Below, piece by piece: positions 38,504-47,674 of a stretch of 58,453 nucleotides of DNA. Source of the DNA: Sulfitobacter sp. EhC04 (GTDB taxonomy: Bacteria; Pseudomonadota; Alphaproteobacteria; Rhodobacterales; Rhodobacteraceae). The stretch is taken from assembly GCF_001650875.1 (NCBI RefSeq), contig NZ_LXYI01000004.1:1-58453 (forward strand). The letters run 5' to 3'. The notes beneath the pieces are model-generated. The model had not been told where the DNA came from, searched no databases, and saw nothing but the letters and a program-made list of their open reading frames with translations. Each line of letters starts with the position of its first letter. Position 1 is the first letter of the stretch. The position numbers and the translations under genes are program-made.

Positions 38504-38545
38504 GGAATTTTCAAAAATTCCGGTCCGATCTTTTTGAAAAGATCG
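38504..38545. terminator. Double-hairpin terminator, copy E4
   Basis: Identical over the 42 bases to the copy at 38027-38068 and in the same orientation. It lies directly after the stop of the NuoE-NuoF fusion gene (38556, minus) and before the start region of the SH3 lipoprotein gene. Confidence 0.85.
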
Positions 38546-38555
38546 TTATGCCGCC

Positions 38556-40268
38556 TCAGACTTCGTCCGGGAAATGCTTCATCACCATCCGGATCGGGTT
38601 CGGGGCCGCCTGCCCCAGCCCGCAGATCGAGGCATCGACCATCGCGGTGCTCAGCTCTTCCAGCAACCCGGTATCCCAGCGGTCCGCCTGCATCAGCTTG
38701 ACCGCCTTTTCGCAGCCGACCCGGCAGGGCGTGCACTGGCCACAGCTTTCATCCTCGAAAAACCGCAGCATGTTCAGGGCCGCCGCACGGGCGCTGTCGG
38801 CCTCGGACAGGACCACCACCGCCGCAGACCCGATAAACGACCCATGTGGCTGCAAGGTATCGAAATCCAGCGGGATGTCGTCCATCGACGCGGGCAACAG
38901 CCCCGAGGACGGCCCGCCCGGCTGATAGGCCTTGAACGCCTGGCCCTCGGCCATGCCGCCCGCCGCCGCGATGATGTCCGTGATGGTCGAGCCTGCGGGC
39001 AGCAGGTACATCCCCGGCTTTGCCACCCGGCCCGACACCGAATAGCTGCGCAGCCCCTTGCGCCCGTTCTTCTCGGTCGATGACAGCACCTCCGGCCCTT
39101 CGCGGCAGATCCGCGCAACCCAATGCAATGTCTCGATATTATGCACCAGGGTCGGGCGGCCAAAGACCCCGACCTGCGCCACAAAGGGCGGACGATGGCG
39201 CGGCAGGCCGCGTTTGCCCTCGATGCTTTCGATCATCGCGCTTTCCTCGCCGCAGATATAGGCCCCGGCCCCGCGCCGCAGGTCGATATACCCCGCCTCG
39301 ACGATGCCCGCCGCCTCCAGCGCCGCAATTTCGCGCGCGAGAATGTCCAGCACCGCCGGATATTCGTCGCGCATGTAGAGAAACACTTTTTCCGCCTCGA
39401 CCGCCCAGGCAGCAATCAACATGCCTTCCAGGAACAGATGCGGTGTGCGTTCGAGATACCAGCGGTCCTTGAAGGTGCCCGGCTCGCCCTCGTCGCCGTT
39501 GACAGCCATATATCGCGGACCTGCATTCGCGCGCACGAAACCCCATTTCTTGCCCGATGGGAAACCCGCACCACCAAGGCCCCGCAGCCCGCTGTCCAGC
39601 ACCTTTTGCTGCACCGCTTCCCAGTCGCCGTTGAGGCGCAGGACCGCAAGCGTCTCGTAACCGCCCCCGGCGGCATAGGCGGCATAATCCTCATAGGCCG
39701 GCACATGGGCGTGGGTGTCACCCGCCGCGATGGCCGCATGCACCTTTTCCGGGGTGGCGTGGTCAATGTGGTTATGGCCGATCTCCAGCACCGGGGCGGT
39801 GTCGCAGCGGCCCATGCAGGGCGCGCGCAAGACGCGGACCTGCGCGGGGTCAAGCCCGTCTTCCAGCGCGGATTTCAGCGCCTGCGCCCCCGCCAGCTCG
39901 CAGGACAGGCTGTCGCAGACCCGGATCGTCAGCGCGGGCGGCGGCACCTCGCCCTCCTTCACCACATCGAAATGGGCATAGAAGGTCGCAACCTCATAAA
40001 CCTCGGCCATCGACAGGCGCATTTCCTCGGCCAGCGCCCGCAGATGCGCGGCGGACAGATGGCCATAGCTGTCCTGGATCAGATGCAGGAATTCGATCAG
40101 CAGGTCGCGGTTGCGGGGCCGGTCGCCCAACAGCGCGCGCACCTCCTCCCAGGGGCCATCCTGCAACTGCCGCCCCTTGGTGTGGTGCCGCCCCTTGCCC
40201 TTGCCGGATTTCCAGACGCCTTTTTGCGGCCCCTCGCCCTTGGTGTCCTTGTGATCGTCCAGCGCCAT
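38556..40268 (-). CDS. Fused NuoE-NuoF-type subunit of NAD-dependent formate dehydrogenase
   Basis: This 570-residue protein joins a NuoE/FdsG-like [2Fe-2S] domain (~40-195; CDSLSC and CMGRC supply the four Cys) to a NuoF/FdsB-like domain (~210-570). The latter has GLRGLGGAGFPSGKKW for NADH, GAGAYICGEESAMIESIEGKRG for FMN, and the [4Fe-4S] site CGQCTPC...C. It would pass electrons between NAD and a partner, most likely a molybdenum formate dehydrogenase. No alpha subunit, FdhD or FdsD gene lies next to it; a terminator and an unrelated lipoprotein gene follow. The N-terminus is Lys/His-rich. Confidence 0.88.
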   Translation of the reverse strand: MALDDHKDTKGEGPQKGVWKSGKGKGRHHTKGRQLQDGPWEEVRALLGDRPRNRDLLIEFLHLIQDSYGHLSAAHLRALAEEMRLSMAEVYEVATFYAHFDVVKEGEVPPPALTIRVCDSLSCELAGAQALKSALEDGLDPAQVRVLRAPCMGRCDTAPVLEIGHNHIDHATPEKVHAAIAAGDTHAHVPAYEDYAAYAAGGGYETLAVLRLNGDWEAVQQKVLDSGLRGLGGAGFPSGKKWGFVRANAGPRYMAVNGDEGEPGTFKDRWYLERTPHLFLEGMLIAAWAVEAEKVFLYMRDEYPAVLDILAREIAALEAAGIVEAGYIDLRRGAGAYICGEESAMIESIEGKRGLPRHRPPFVAQVGVFGRPTLVHNIETLHWVARICREGPEVLSSTEKNGRKGLRSYSVSGRVAKPGMYLLPAGSTITDIIAAAGGMAEGQAFKAYQPGGPSSGLLPASMDDIPLDFDTLQPHGSFIGSAAVVVLSEADSARAAALNMLRFFEDESCGQCTPCRVGCEKAVKLMQADRWDTGLLEELSTAMVDASICGLGQAAPNPIRMVMKHFPDEV

Positions 40269-40453
40269 GTCGCGTCCCCTTGTGCCTTGCCCCCAAAAGG
40301 GGTTGCGCCGACCCTAGCAAAACCCGCCACCACCCCACGATCAAAAAGCGACGATTTCGCCACAGTTTGCGCGGGCAATTCCCCAATCGGCGTCTTTGCG
40401 GGGCCGCATTTCGCCTATAAGAAACTCCCGACCCTGAACGGAGCCGCGACACA

Positions 40454-41467
40454 ATGCCTTGGTTTGTCTTTGCCAGCCTGCTGCCTGCGGGGCTTTTGGC
40501 CCTGGCCTGCGGGCTGGGCGGGCCCTGGCCGCTGCTGGCGGTGCTGTCGATCACGGTCTTTGTCTTTTTCATGGACAAGCTGCCGCGTGCGACACAGGTC
40601 AACGACGCGACGGGCCGCGCGCTTTGCCTGACCTTGGCGATGGTGCATTTCCCGCTGCTGGCGCTGGCGGTCCGGGCGCTGGCGGCGGGGCAACACCTCG
40701 ACCTGCTCGACAAGCTGTTGATTTTTGCCGGGATGGGGCTGTTTTTTGGCCAGGTCTCCAATTCCAACGCGCATGAGCTGATCCATGCGGGCCGCCGCCT
40801 GCCCCGGCGCATCGGTGTGGCGATCTATGTCTCACTGCTGCACGGGCATCACGTTTCGGCGCATCTGCGGGTGCACCATGTGCATGCCGCCACCGATGCG
40901 GACCCCAATTCGGCACCGATGGGCATGGGGTTCTGGCGTTATTGCGGCCATGTGCTGCGCGGTGAATTCACCGCAGGACTGCGCGCCGAGACCACGCAGC
41001 GCGCCCGCGCCGCGACACCGCCCCCGGCCTGGAGCCACCCTTACATCGGCTATCTGGCAGGTGCGGCGGTGGCGCTGATCTGTGCCTTTCTCTTGGCCGG
41101 GACCAGGGGGGTCGCCGTCTATATCGGCATCGCGGCCTATGCCCAGTGGCAATTGCTGCTGTCGGACTATGTGCAGCACTACGGTCTGCGCCGCCGGGTG
41201 TTGCCCACGGGCAAGCCCGAACCGGTCGGCCCGCAGCACAGCTGGAACGCGCCGAAATGGTACTCAAGCGCGATGATGCTGAACGCGCCGCGCCATTCGG
41301 ACCACCACATGCGCCCCAGCCGCGCCTTCCCGGCGCTTGAGGTCACGCCCGAAACCATGCCGGTGCTGCCGCACAGCCTGCCGGTGATGGCGGTGGTGGC
41401 ACTGGTGCCGCCACTCTGGCACCGCATCATGGACCGGCGCGCGGCGCGCTGGCAGGATGTCGCATGA
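40454..41467 (+). CDS. alkB: AlkB-like membrane fatty acid desaturase/alkane 1-monooxygenase
   Basis: This 337-residue integral membrane diiron protein has ~5-6 helices and the histidine boxes of AlkB: NAHELIH (~110), HVSAHLRVHHVHAATDADP (~135-153), DYVQHYGLRR (~240) and APRHSDHHMRPSR (~280). AlkB hydroxylates terminal methyl groups of alkanes using rubredoxin electrons. The protein is shorter than the ~400-residue AlkB reference and has Gln for Glu in the NYxEHYG motif, so the substrate may differ. No rubredoxin gene is nearby. A possible promoter is TATAAG at ~40418, with TTTGCG upstream of it. Confidence 0.82.
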   Translation: MPWFVFASLLPAGLLALACGLGGPWPLLAVLSITVFVFFMDKLPRATQVNDATGRALCLTLAMVHFPLLALAVRALAAGQHLDLLDKLLIFAGMGLFFGQVSNSNAHELIHAGRRLPRRIGVAIYVSLLHGHHVSAHLRVHHVHAATDADPNSAPMGMGFWRYCGHVLRGEFTAGLRAETTQRARAATPPPAWSHPYIGYLAGAAVALICAFLLAGTRGVAVYIGIAAYAQWQLLLSDYVQHYGLRRRVLPTGKPEPVGPQHSWNAPKWYSSAMMLNAPRHSDHHMRPSRAFPALEVTPETMPVLPHSLPVMAVVALVPPLWHRIMDRRAARWQDVA

Positions 41468-41516
41468 TCCGCGATGACCACTGGCAGCGGGGCTGGCTTT
41501 CTGACACTCTGGCCGC

Positions 41517-41921
41517 ATGAAACACATCGCCCTGATCCTGTCGATCCTGCTTGCCCTGCCCACCCTGCCCGCCGCCGCGCAGGACCTGATGACCGCCGAG
41601 GAGTTCGACGCCTACACCCGTGGCAAGACCCTGTTTTACGGCCGCGACGGCAGCGCCTATGGCGCAGAGGTCTATCACGACAACCGCCGCGTCGAATGGT
41701 CGTTCCTCGACGGTGAATGCCGCGAAGGGGAATGGTATCAGGACGGGCAGCTGATCTGCTTTGTCTATGAAGACAACCCCGACCCGCAATGCTGGAGCTT
41801 TTCACGGGGCACCGGCGGGCTGATTGCGCGGTTCGAAAACGATCCGCTGACAACCGAACTTTATGAAGCGCGCGATGCGGGCGAGGAGATGCTTTGCCTC
41901 GGTCCCAAGGTTGGCGTATGA
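41517..41921 (+). CDS. Small secreted four-cysteine protein, paralogue A
   Basis: This 134-residue protein has a signal peptide (1-21, AAAQ cut). The mature part follows a pattern shared with the next gene and with the gene at 45996: T-x-E-x-F...GKTL-x-F...W...G-x-C...G-x-W...ICFxYEDNPDPQCW...CLGPKVGV. Four cysteines suggest two disulfides. No known enzyme motif is seen; function is unknown. It lies 49 bp after alkB on the same strand and overlaps paralogue B by ATGA. Confidence 0.85.
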   Translation: MKHIALILSILLALPTLPAAAQDLMTAEEFDAYTRGKTLFYGRDGSAYGAEVYHDNRRVEWSFLDGECREGEWYQDGQLICFVYEDNPDPQCWSFSRGTGGLIARFENDPLTTELYEARDAGEEMLCLGPKVGV

Positions 41922-42316
41922 AACCGCTGCTGGCGGCGCTGCTGCTCTGCGCCGGTCTGGCGCAGGCCGAACCGCTGGATACGGCTGAGGCGTTTCAGGA
42001 CTATGTCGGCGGCAAAACCATCTATTTCGACCGGGGCGACGGGCGCGGCGTGACCGCTGCCGAAAGCTATCTGGAGGATCGGCAGGTGCGCTGGTCGGAA
42101 CGCGGCGGCACCTGTATCGAAGGGCAATGGTACGCCCGCGACGGGCTGATCTGCTTTACCTACGAAAACAACCCTGATCCGCAGTGCTGGGCGGTGGAGC
42201 GGACAGATACCGGACTGGTCGCGGTGCTGCGCAACGGTGGTTTCCCGACGCGGATTTTTGAGGGTGATCCGGGAAATGATCCCTTTGAATGCCTGGGGCC
42301 AAAGGTCGGGGTCTGA
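41918..42316 (+). CDS. Small secreted four-cysteine protein, paralogue B
   Basis: This 132-residue protein has a signal peptide (1-17, cut after AQA) and clearly duplicates the preceding gene: shared TAEAF...GKTIYFDR, WSERGGTCIEGQWY, LICFTYENNPDPQCW and the terminal CLGPKVGV. ATG 41918 overlaps the paralogue A stop. It is tail-to-tail with xseA, nine bp apart. Function is unknown. Confidence 0.85.
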   Translation: MKPLLAALLLCAGLAQAEPLDTAEAFQDYVGGKTIYFDRGDGRGVTAAESYLEDRQVRWSERGGTCIEGQWYARDGLICFTYENNPDPQCWAVERTDTGLVAVLRNGGFPTRIFEGDPGNDPFECLGPKVGV

Positions 42317-42325
42317 GCTTGCGGC

Positions 42326-43885
42326 TCAGAACAGCGAGCCCTGCTCCGGCGGCTTGCCTGCCTTGCGCGGCGCGGCTTTGCCGCCACCGCTTGCGCCGCC
42401 AGCGCCCACAGTGATCCGGCCATCGGCGAACTCGATCTCAAGACTTGTGGCCTTTCCTGCCGCCGCCTTGCCGGTCACCACCGCACCATCGCCACGCACC
42501 ACGGCATAGCCACGCGCCAGCGTCGCCTTGTAGCTCAGCGTTTCACGCAGCCGGTCCAGCGCGTCGATCCGCTGCCGCCAGCCGCGGGTCTGGCGCTGCC
42601 CCGCATCCGACAGACGCGCGACCAGCACGGCAAAGGCCTCGGCCTTGCGGGCGCGGTCCTGCGCCAATGCAGCGGGGCGAAAGCCCCGTGCGCGGCTTTC
42701 GAATCGATCGCGCCGCGCCGCGACACCCCGCGCCAGCGCCGGGGCAAGCCGCGCCGCGATTTCACCCAGCCTGCGCCGGTCCTGTGCCACCCGCTGGCGC
42801 AGGGTCGCGGGCCTCAGCGAACCGGAGACATCCGCCAGCCGCACCCGCCGCCGCTGCACCCCGGCGATCAGCGCCGGTTCCAGCTTTTCGCCCGCCCGGT
42901 CCAGTCGCTGGCGCGGTCCGTCCAGCAGCGTATCGGCACGGGGCAAGGCGCGCGCCATGTCACGCAACCGCTGGTCCCGGCGGCTCAGCCCCTGGCTCAG
43001 CAGCACCCGCATCCGCGCCTCCTGACTGTCAAGCCAGGCGGCAAGTTCGTGGCGCACCGGCACCGCCAGTTCCGCCGCCGCCGTGGGCGTGGGCGCGCGG
43101 CGGTCGGACACATAGTCGATCAGGGTTGTATCGGTCTCATGCCCCACCGCCGAAATCAGCGGGATCTGCGAAGCCGCCGCCGCCCGCGCGACAATTTCCT
43201 CGTTGAACCCCCACAGGTCCTCGACCGAGCCGCCGCCCCGCGCGACAATCAGCAGGTCGGGGCGCGGAATCGCCCCGCCGGGGGTCAGCGCATTGAACCC
43301 AGCAATGGCGCGGGCCACTTCAGGCGCGCATTTCGCGCCCTGCACCGCCACCGGCCAGATCAGCACCTTGCGCGGGAACCGGTCGCGCAGCCGGTGCAGG
43401 ATGTCGCGGATCACCGCGCCGGAGGGGGAGGTGACCACCCCGATCACCTCCGGCAGATAGGGCAAGGGACGTTTGCGCGATGCCTCGAACAGCCCTTCCG
43501 CCGCCAGGGCCTTCTTGCGCTTTTCCAGCAGCGCCATCAGCGCGCCCATGCCCGCTGGCTTTATGTCCTCGATGACAATCTGGTATTTCGACTGGCCGCC
43601 AAAGGTGGTGACACGGCCCGTCGCGACCACTTCCATGCCTTCCTCGGGCTGGGTGTCGAGCCGGGCGGACACGCCTTTCCAGATCACCCCCGAGATGACG
43701 GATTTGTCGTCCTTGAGGTCCAGATAGATATGCCCCGACCGGGGCCTGCTGACGCGCCCCACTTCGCCCCGGATGCGCACATGGCCGAATTCGCCCTCGA
43801 TCACCCGTTTGATCGCACCGGACAGTTCGGTGACAGAGAATTCCGGGCTGTTCTGCCCCTCGCGGGGATCGTCAATCAGGTCCAT
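42326..43885 (-). CDS. xseA: Exodeoxyribonuclease VII large subunit
   Basis: This 519-residue nuclease subunit degrades single-stranded DNA together with XseB. An N-terminal OB fold (FSVTELSGAIKRVIEGEFGHVRIRGEVG, HIYLDLKDDKSVISGVIWKG) is followed by the catalytic domain (GVVTSPSGAVIRDILHRL, LLIVARGGGSVEDLWGFN, SAVGHETDTTLIDYVSDRRAPTPTAAAE) and an Arg-rich coiled-coil. The C-terminus (GAGGASGGGKAAPRKAGKPPEQGSLF) is typical. ATG 43885 is chosen on family length. It is divergent from purD. Confidence 0.96.
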   Translation of the reverse strand: MDLIDDPREGQNSPEFSVTELSGAIKRVIEGEFGHVRIRGEVGRVSRPRSGHIYLDLKDDKSVISGVIWKGVSARLDTQPEEGMEVVATGRVTTFGGQSKYQIVIEDIKPAGMGALMALLEKRKKALAAEGLFEASRKRPLPYLPEVIGVVTSPSGAVIRDILHRLRDRFPRKVLIWPVAVQGAKCAPEVARAIAGFNALTPGGAIPRPDLLIVARGGGSVEDLWGFNEEIVARAAAASQIPLISAVGHETDTTLIDYVSDRRAPTPTAAAELAVPVRHELAAWLDSQEARMRVLLSQGLSRRDQRLRDMARALPRADTLLDGPRQRLDRAGEKLEPALIAGVQRRRVRLADVSGSLRPATLRQRVAQDRRRLGEIAARLAPALARGVAARRDRFESRARGFRPAALAQDRARKAEAFAVLVARLSDAGQRQTRGWRQRIDALDRLRETLSYKATLARGYAVVRGDGAVVTGKAAAGKATSLEIEFADGRITVGAGGASGGGKAAPRKAGKPPEQGSLF

Positions 43886-43956
43886 GTCCTGTCCTTGTGT
43901 CTTGGGCAGGTGCAGAATAGAACGCGGGCAGACAAAGGCCAAGGGAGTGCAGCCCC

Positions 43957-45219
43957 ATGAATATCCTCATTTTGGGCAGTGGCGGACGCGAACACAGCCT
44001 CGCCTGGGCGACGTTACAGAACCCCAAGTGTGACAAGCTGATCGTGGCACCGGGCAATGCGGGCATCGCGATGATCGCGGATTGCGCCGATCTGGACATC
44101 ATGGATGGCGGCGCGGTCACGGTGTTCTGCGACGAGAACAACATTGATTTCGTGATCATCGGGCCAGAGGCCCCGCTGGCCGCCGGGGTTGCCGACGATC
44201 TGCGCGGCGCAGGCTACGCGGTCTTTGGCCCATCGGCAGCGGCAGCGGCGCTTGAGGCCTCCAAGGCCTTTACCAAGGAAATCTGCGATGCGGCCCGCGC
44301 GCCCACGGCGGCCTATGGGCATTTCACCGATGCCGAGGCCGCCCGCGCCCATGTGCGGCAGCACGGCGCGCCCATCGTGATCAAGGCCGATGGCCTCGCG
44401 GCGGGCAAGGGTGTGATCATCGCGATGACGGATCAAGAGGCGCTGGAGGCCGTCGATACGATGTTCGACGGCACCTTTGGCGATGCGGGCACCGAAGTGG
44501 TGATCGAGGAGTTCATGGAAGGCGAGGAAGCCTCGTTCTTTGTGCTCTGCGATGGCGAAACCGTGCTGCCCATCGGCACCGCACAGGACCACAAGCGCGT
44601 CGGCGACGGCGATACCGGGCCGAACACCGGCGGCATGGGCGCCTATTCCCCCGCGCCGGTGCTGACCGATGAAATCGCGGAACGCGCCATGGCCGAGATC
44701 ATCCGCCCCTGCATGGCCGAAATGGTCCGCCGGGGCACGCCCTATCAAGGGGTGCTCTATGCCGGGTTGATGATCAAGGACGGCGCGCCACGTCTGGTGG
44801 AATACAACGTGCGTTTTGGCGACCCGGAATGCCAGGTGCTGATGATGCGGCTGGGCGCACAGGCCTTCGACCTGATGCATGCCTGCGCCGCGGGCCGCCT
44901 GTCGGAGGCTCGCGTGAACTGGGCCGAGGATCACGCGGTCACCGTCGTGATGGCCGCAAACGGCTATCCGGGTGATTACGAAAAGGGCAGTGTGATCAAG
45001 GGGCTGGATGCGCTTCCGGAAGACAGCGCCAATATGGTCTTTCACGCCGGGACGGCCCGCAAGGACGGCCGGTTCCTGGCCGCTGGCGGCCGTGTGCTGA
45101 ACATCACCGCGCGCGGCGCGTCACTGGCCGAGGCACAGGTGCGGGCCTATGCGATGGTGGATCAGATCGACTGGCCCGAAGGCTTCTGCCGCCGCGACAT
45201 CGGCTGGCGCGCGCTATGA
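43957..45219 (+). CDS. purD: Phosphoribosylamine-glycine ligase
   Basis: This 420-residue ATP-grasp enzyme makes glycinamide ribonucleotide in purine synthesis. Signatures are MNILILGSGGREHSLAW, VIGPEAPLAAGVADDL, IKADGLAAGKGVIIA, GDGDTGPNTGGMGAYSPAP and VEYNVRFGDPECQ. The length is standard. Its stop overlaps the sulfotransferase start (ATGA). Confidence 0.98.
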   Translation: MNILILGSGGREHSLAWATLQNPKCDKLIVAPGNAGIAMIADCADLDIMDGGAVTVFCDENNIDFVIIGPEAPLAAGVADDLRGAGYAVFGPSAAAAALEASKAFTKEICDAARAPTAAYGHFTDAEAARAHVRQHGAPIVIKADGLAAGKGVIIAMTDQEALEAVDTMFDGTFGDAGTEVVIEEFMEGEEASFFVLCDGETVLPIGTAQDHKRVGDGDTGPNTGGMGAYSPAPVLTDEIAERAMAEIIRPCMAEMVRRGTPYQGVLYAGLMIKDGAPRLVEYNVRFGDPECQVLMMRLGAQAFDLMHACAAGRLSEARVNWAEDHAVTVVMAANGYPGDYEKGSVIKGLDALPEDSANMVFHAGTARKDGRFLAAGGRVLNITARGASLAEAQVRAYAMVDQIDWPEGFCRRDIGWRAL

Positions 45220-45983
45220 GCCAGCTGCCTGCCCTGGACGTGACCGGCAAGACAGGCATCTTCTGGCTTCACATCAAGAAAAGCGCGGGCCTGTCCACAC
45301 GCAGGATGCTGGGCGATCTGTATCACCAGACCGACCGCAACATGATGCCAAGCGGATTTTTGCAAGCGCCCAAAGCCGAATACAACGACATTCTGAACAA
45401 CTTTCGCGTGTTGCTGGGGCCCTATCAGTTCCGGCGTTGCCTGTTCGCGCAGACATACCTTTACCCCGATGATTTCGACCGCTATTTCCGCTTTGCCTTT
45501 TGCCGCGATCCGCAGGCGCGCTGCCTCAGTCAATTTCGCTATCTCTGGGCGCGCAGCGATCCGGCGCGTTTCGGGGCGCAAACCTCCCTGATGACGGACC
45601 GGCTGGTGTTCGACGGCAGCCCCGAGGCCGACTTCGACCGTTTTCTTGCGGCGATCGAGGAATGCCGCGCCGCACCTTCCAACATCAAACCCTATGGGCT
45701 GCATTTCCAGACCCATGTGGCCGCGATGTCCGACGACATTTGCGATGCGGCAGGCGAACCGCTGCTCGACATGATATTCCGGCTCGAAGACCTGCTGCCA
45801 GCCCTCAACATGGTCCGGGCCGCTTTCGACCGCGCGCCGATCCCGGCGGAAGAGGCGGCCCATGTGAACAAGTCGCGCGACACCGGATTCACCCCGACCC
45901 CGGCGCAGCGCAGCAAGATCCGCGATCTTTTTGCCGCGGATTACGAGATCTACGAGGGCAAATGCTGGCGTGGCTTTGCCTGA
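45216..45983 (+). CDS. Sulfotransferase family protein
   Basis: This 255-residue cytosolic protein matches the Sulfotransfer_2 pattern. A 5'-phosphosulfate-loop-like segment near the N-terminus (FWLHIKKSAGLSTRR, residues 16-30) and a 3'-phosphate-binding FAFCRDPQARCLSQF (~93-107) correspond to the FIHIPKTAGTS and FVRDPxxRxxS motifs. The donor would be PAPS; the acceptor (a glycan or lipid) is unknown. It is translationally coupled to purD and tail-to-tail with paralogue C, 12 bp away. Confidence 0.78.
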   Translation: MSQLPALDVTGKTGIFWLHIKKSAGLSTRRMLGDLYHQTDRNMMPSGFLQAPKAEYNDILNNFRVLLGPYQFRRCLFAQTYLYPDDFDRYFRFAFCRDPQARCLSQFRYLWARSDPARFGAQTSLMTDRLVFDGSPEADFDRFLAAIEECRAAPSNIKPYGLHFQTHVAAMSDDICDAAGEPLLDMIFRLEDLLPALNMVRAAFDRAPIPAEEAAHVNKSRDTGFTPTPAQRSKIRDLFAADYEIYEGKCWRGFA

Positions 45984-45995
45984 CAGCGCCGCAGC

Positions 45996-46388
45996 TCAGG
46001 ACAGCGGCGGGTCGTGGCAGACCACCGGCAGATCGGTGATCCGGGTCACCTGCTGGGTCGGCCCGAGCGGCGACTGCATGACCAAGGTGCCGCCCTGGTC
46101 ATGCGGATACCAGCAATGGCTGACGTGCTCCTGATCTTCGTATCGGAAACAGACCTGATCCCTGGTCAGGGTCACATGGCCATAGGTACAGCTGCCATCG
46201 CGCCGGGCCCAGACCGTTTGCTGACGGGACAGGAATTCCTCGATCCCGACAATCCGGCCATCGTGCATGTTTGCAAAGGTCAGGGTGCGGCCAACGGCGC
46301 GTTCGATGAATTGTTCGGGTGTGATCAGGGTCTGTGCGCCACCTACCGCGGTGCTCAGTATCAGCAATATGGCGGCGATCCGGATCAT
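45996..46388 (-). CDS. Small secreted four-cysteine protein, paralogue C
   Basis: This 130-residue protein has a signal peptide (1-~18). It shares the pattern of the genes at 41517 and 41918: ITPEQF...VGRTLTF...G-x-E-x-F-L...W-x-x-x-x-G-x-C...VCFRYEDQ...CW, and a C-terminal Cys. It is more diverged than A and B are from each other. Function is unknown. It lies directly downstream of the FG-GAP protein gene with a two-base gap. Confidence 0.8.
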   Translation of the reverse strand: MIRIAAILLILSTAVGGAQTLITPEQFIERAVGRTLTFANMHDGRIVGIEEFLSRQQTVWARRDGSCTYGHVTLTRDQVCFRYEDQEHVSHCWYPHDQGGTLVMQSPLGPTQQVTRITDLPVVCHDPPLS

Positions 46389-46390
46389 CT

Positions 46391-47160
46391 TCAGCAGGCC
46401 ATCGCCGTGGCAAAGCTTGCCCGGCCCCGGTGCGGCCCGGCGTCGCGCGCAACCAGCCTGCCGCCCTCAAGGCGCAGCGCCACGATACGCTGCCAGTCCC
46501 CGTCCGCGACAATGATTTCGGGCGCGCCACCGCAGCGCCTGATCCCGCCTGCAATGTCGGTCTCGCCGATCCTGTGATTGGTAAATCCTGCCTGCTGCGC
46601 GATCTGCCGCAGGCGGCCTTCTTCAAAGCGCCAGACCCGCAGGATTTTTGCCAGATGGGGCCGGTCGACATAGGCGATCTCTGTCAGCCCGTCACCGTCA
46701 AGATCACCCACCCCGACCGGGGCGAGCCATCGAAAGCGCTGCCCGATATAGGGTGTGGCGGCAATCAGTCCCGCACCGTTGTAGATGGCAAGCCGCGCGC
46801 CCAGGTCGCGGTGGCTTTCCACCACGACCACCTCTTGCTGTCCGTCGCCGTCCAGATCGGCAAGCCTTGGGGCCAGGTCCTCGAACACCCGTTCGGGCGG
46901 CAGGGTCAGAATGCGGGGCGCAGGGTCTCCGGCGTATTTGATCACCAGCGCGCCATGTTCCACCGTGTCGCCCAGAACCCCATGCGGATAGCGCGTTGTC
47001 GGCGCGTCATAACGCGCCCAGTCAACCTGCCCCTGCGGGACATCCTGCGCGGCAAGGGCGGCACCGGTCGCCCCCGCCATCATGACGCACAACACCAGCC
47101 GCCCGCTGCGCACATGCGCGCGCCATTCCCGGAACGACAGACGCAGCGCGCCGTCAGGCA

Positions 47161-47161
<1 letters not shown>
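46391..47161 (-). CDS. Secreted FG-GAP/VCBS repeat protein
   Basis: This 256-residue protein has an N-terminal signal or anchor (about residues 18-38, ending ALAAQ) and at least two FG-GAP-type calcium-binding repeats (LADLDGDGQQEVVVVE ~103 and VGDLDGDGLTEIAYVD ~150), giving a partial beta-propeller. It should act outside the cytoplasm as a binding module. It starts on the ferredoxin stop (TGATG) and precedes paralogue C, so the three genes form one operon. Confidence 0.83.
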
Positions 47162-47589
<428 letters not shown>

Positions 47590-47674
47590 TCAATTTCAAA
47601 CCGGGGCGCTATGGGCAAGGCAGGCAAGACCCTCTAGAGTGGTCAGCAAATTCCAGACCCAAAGGTATTGGGCC

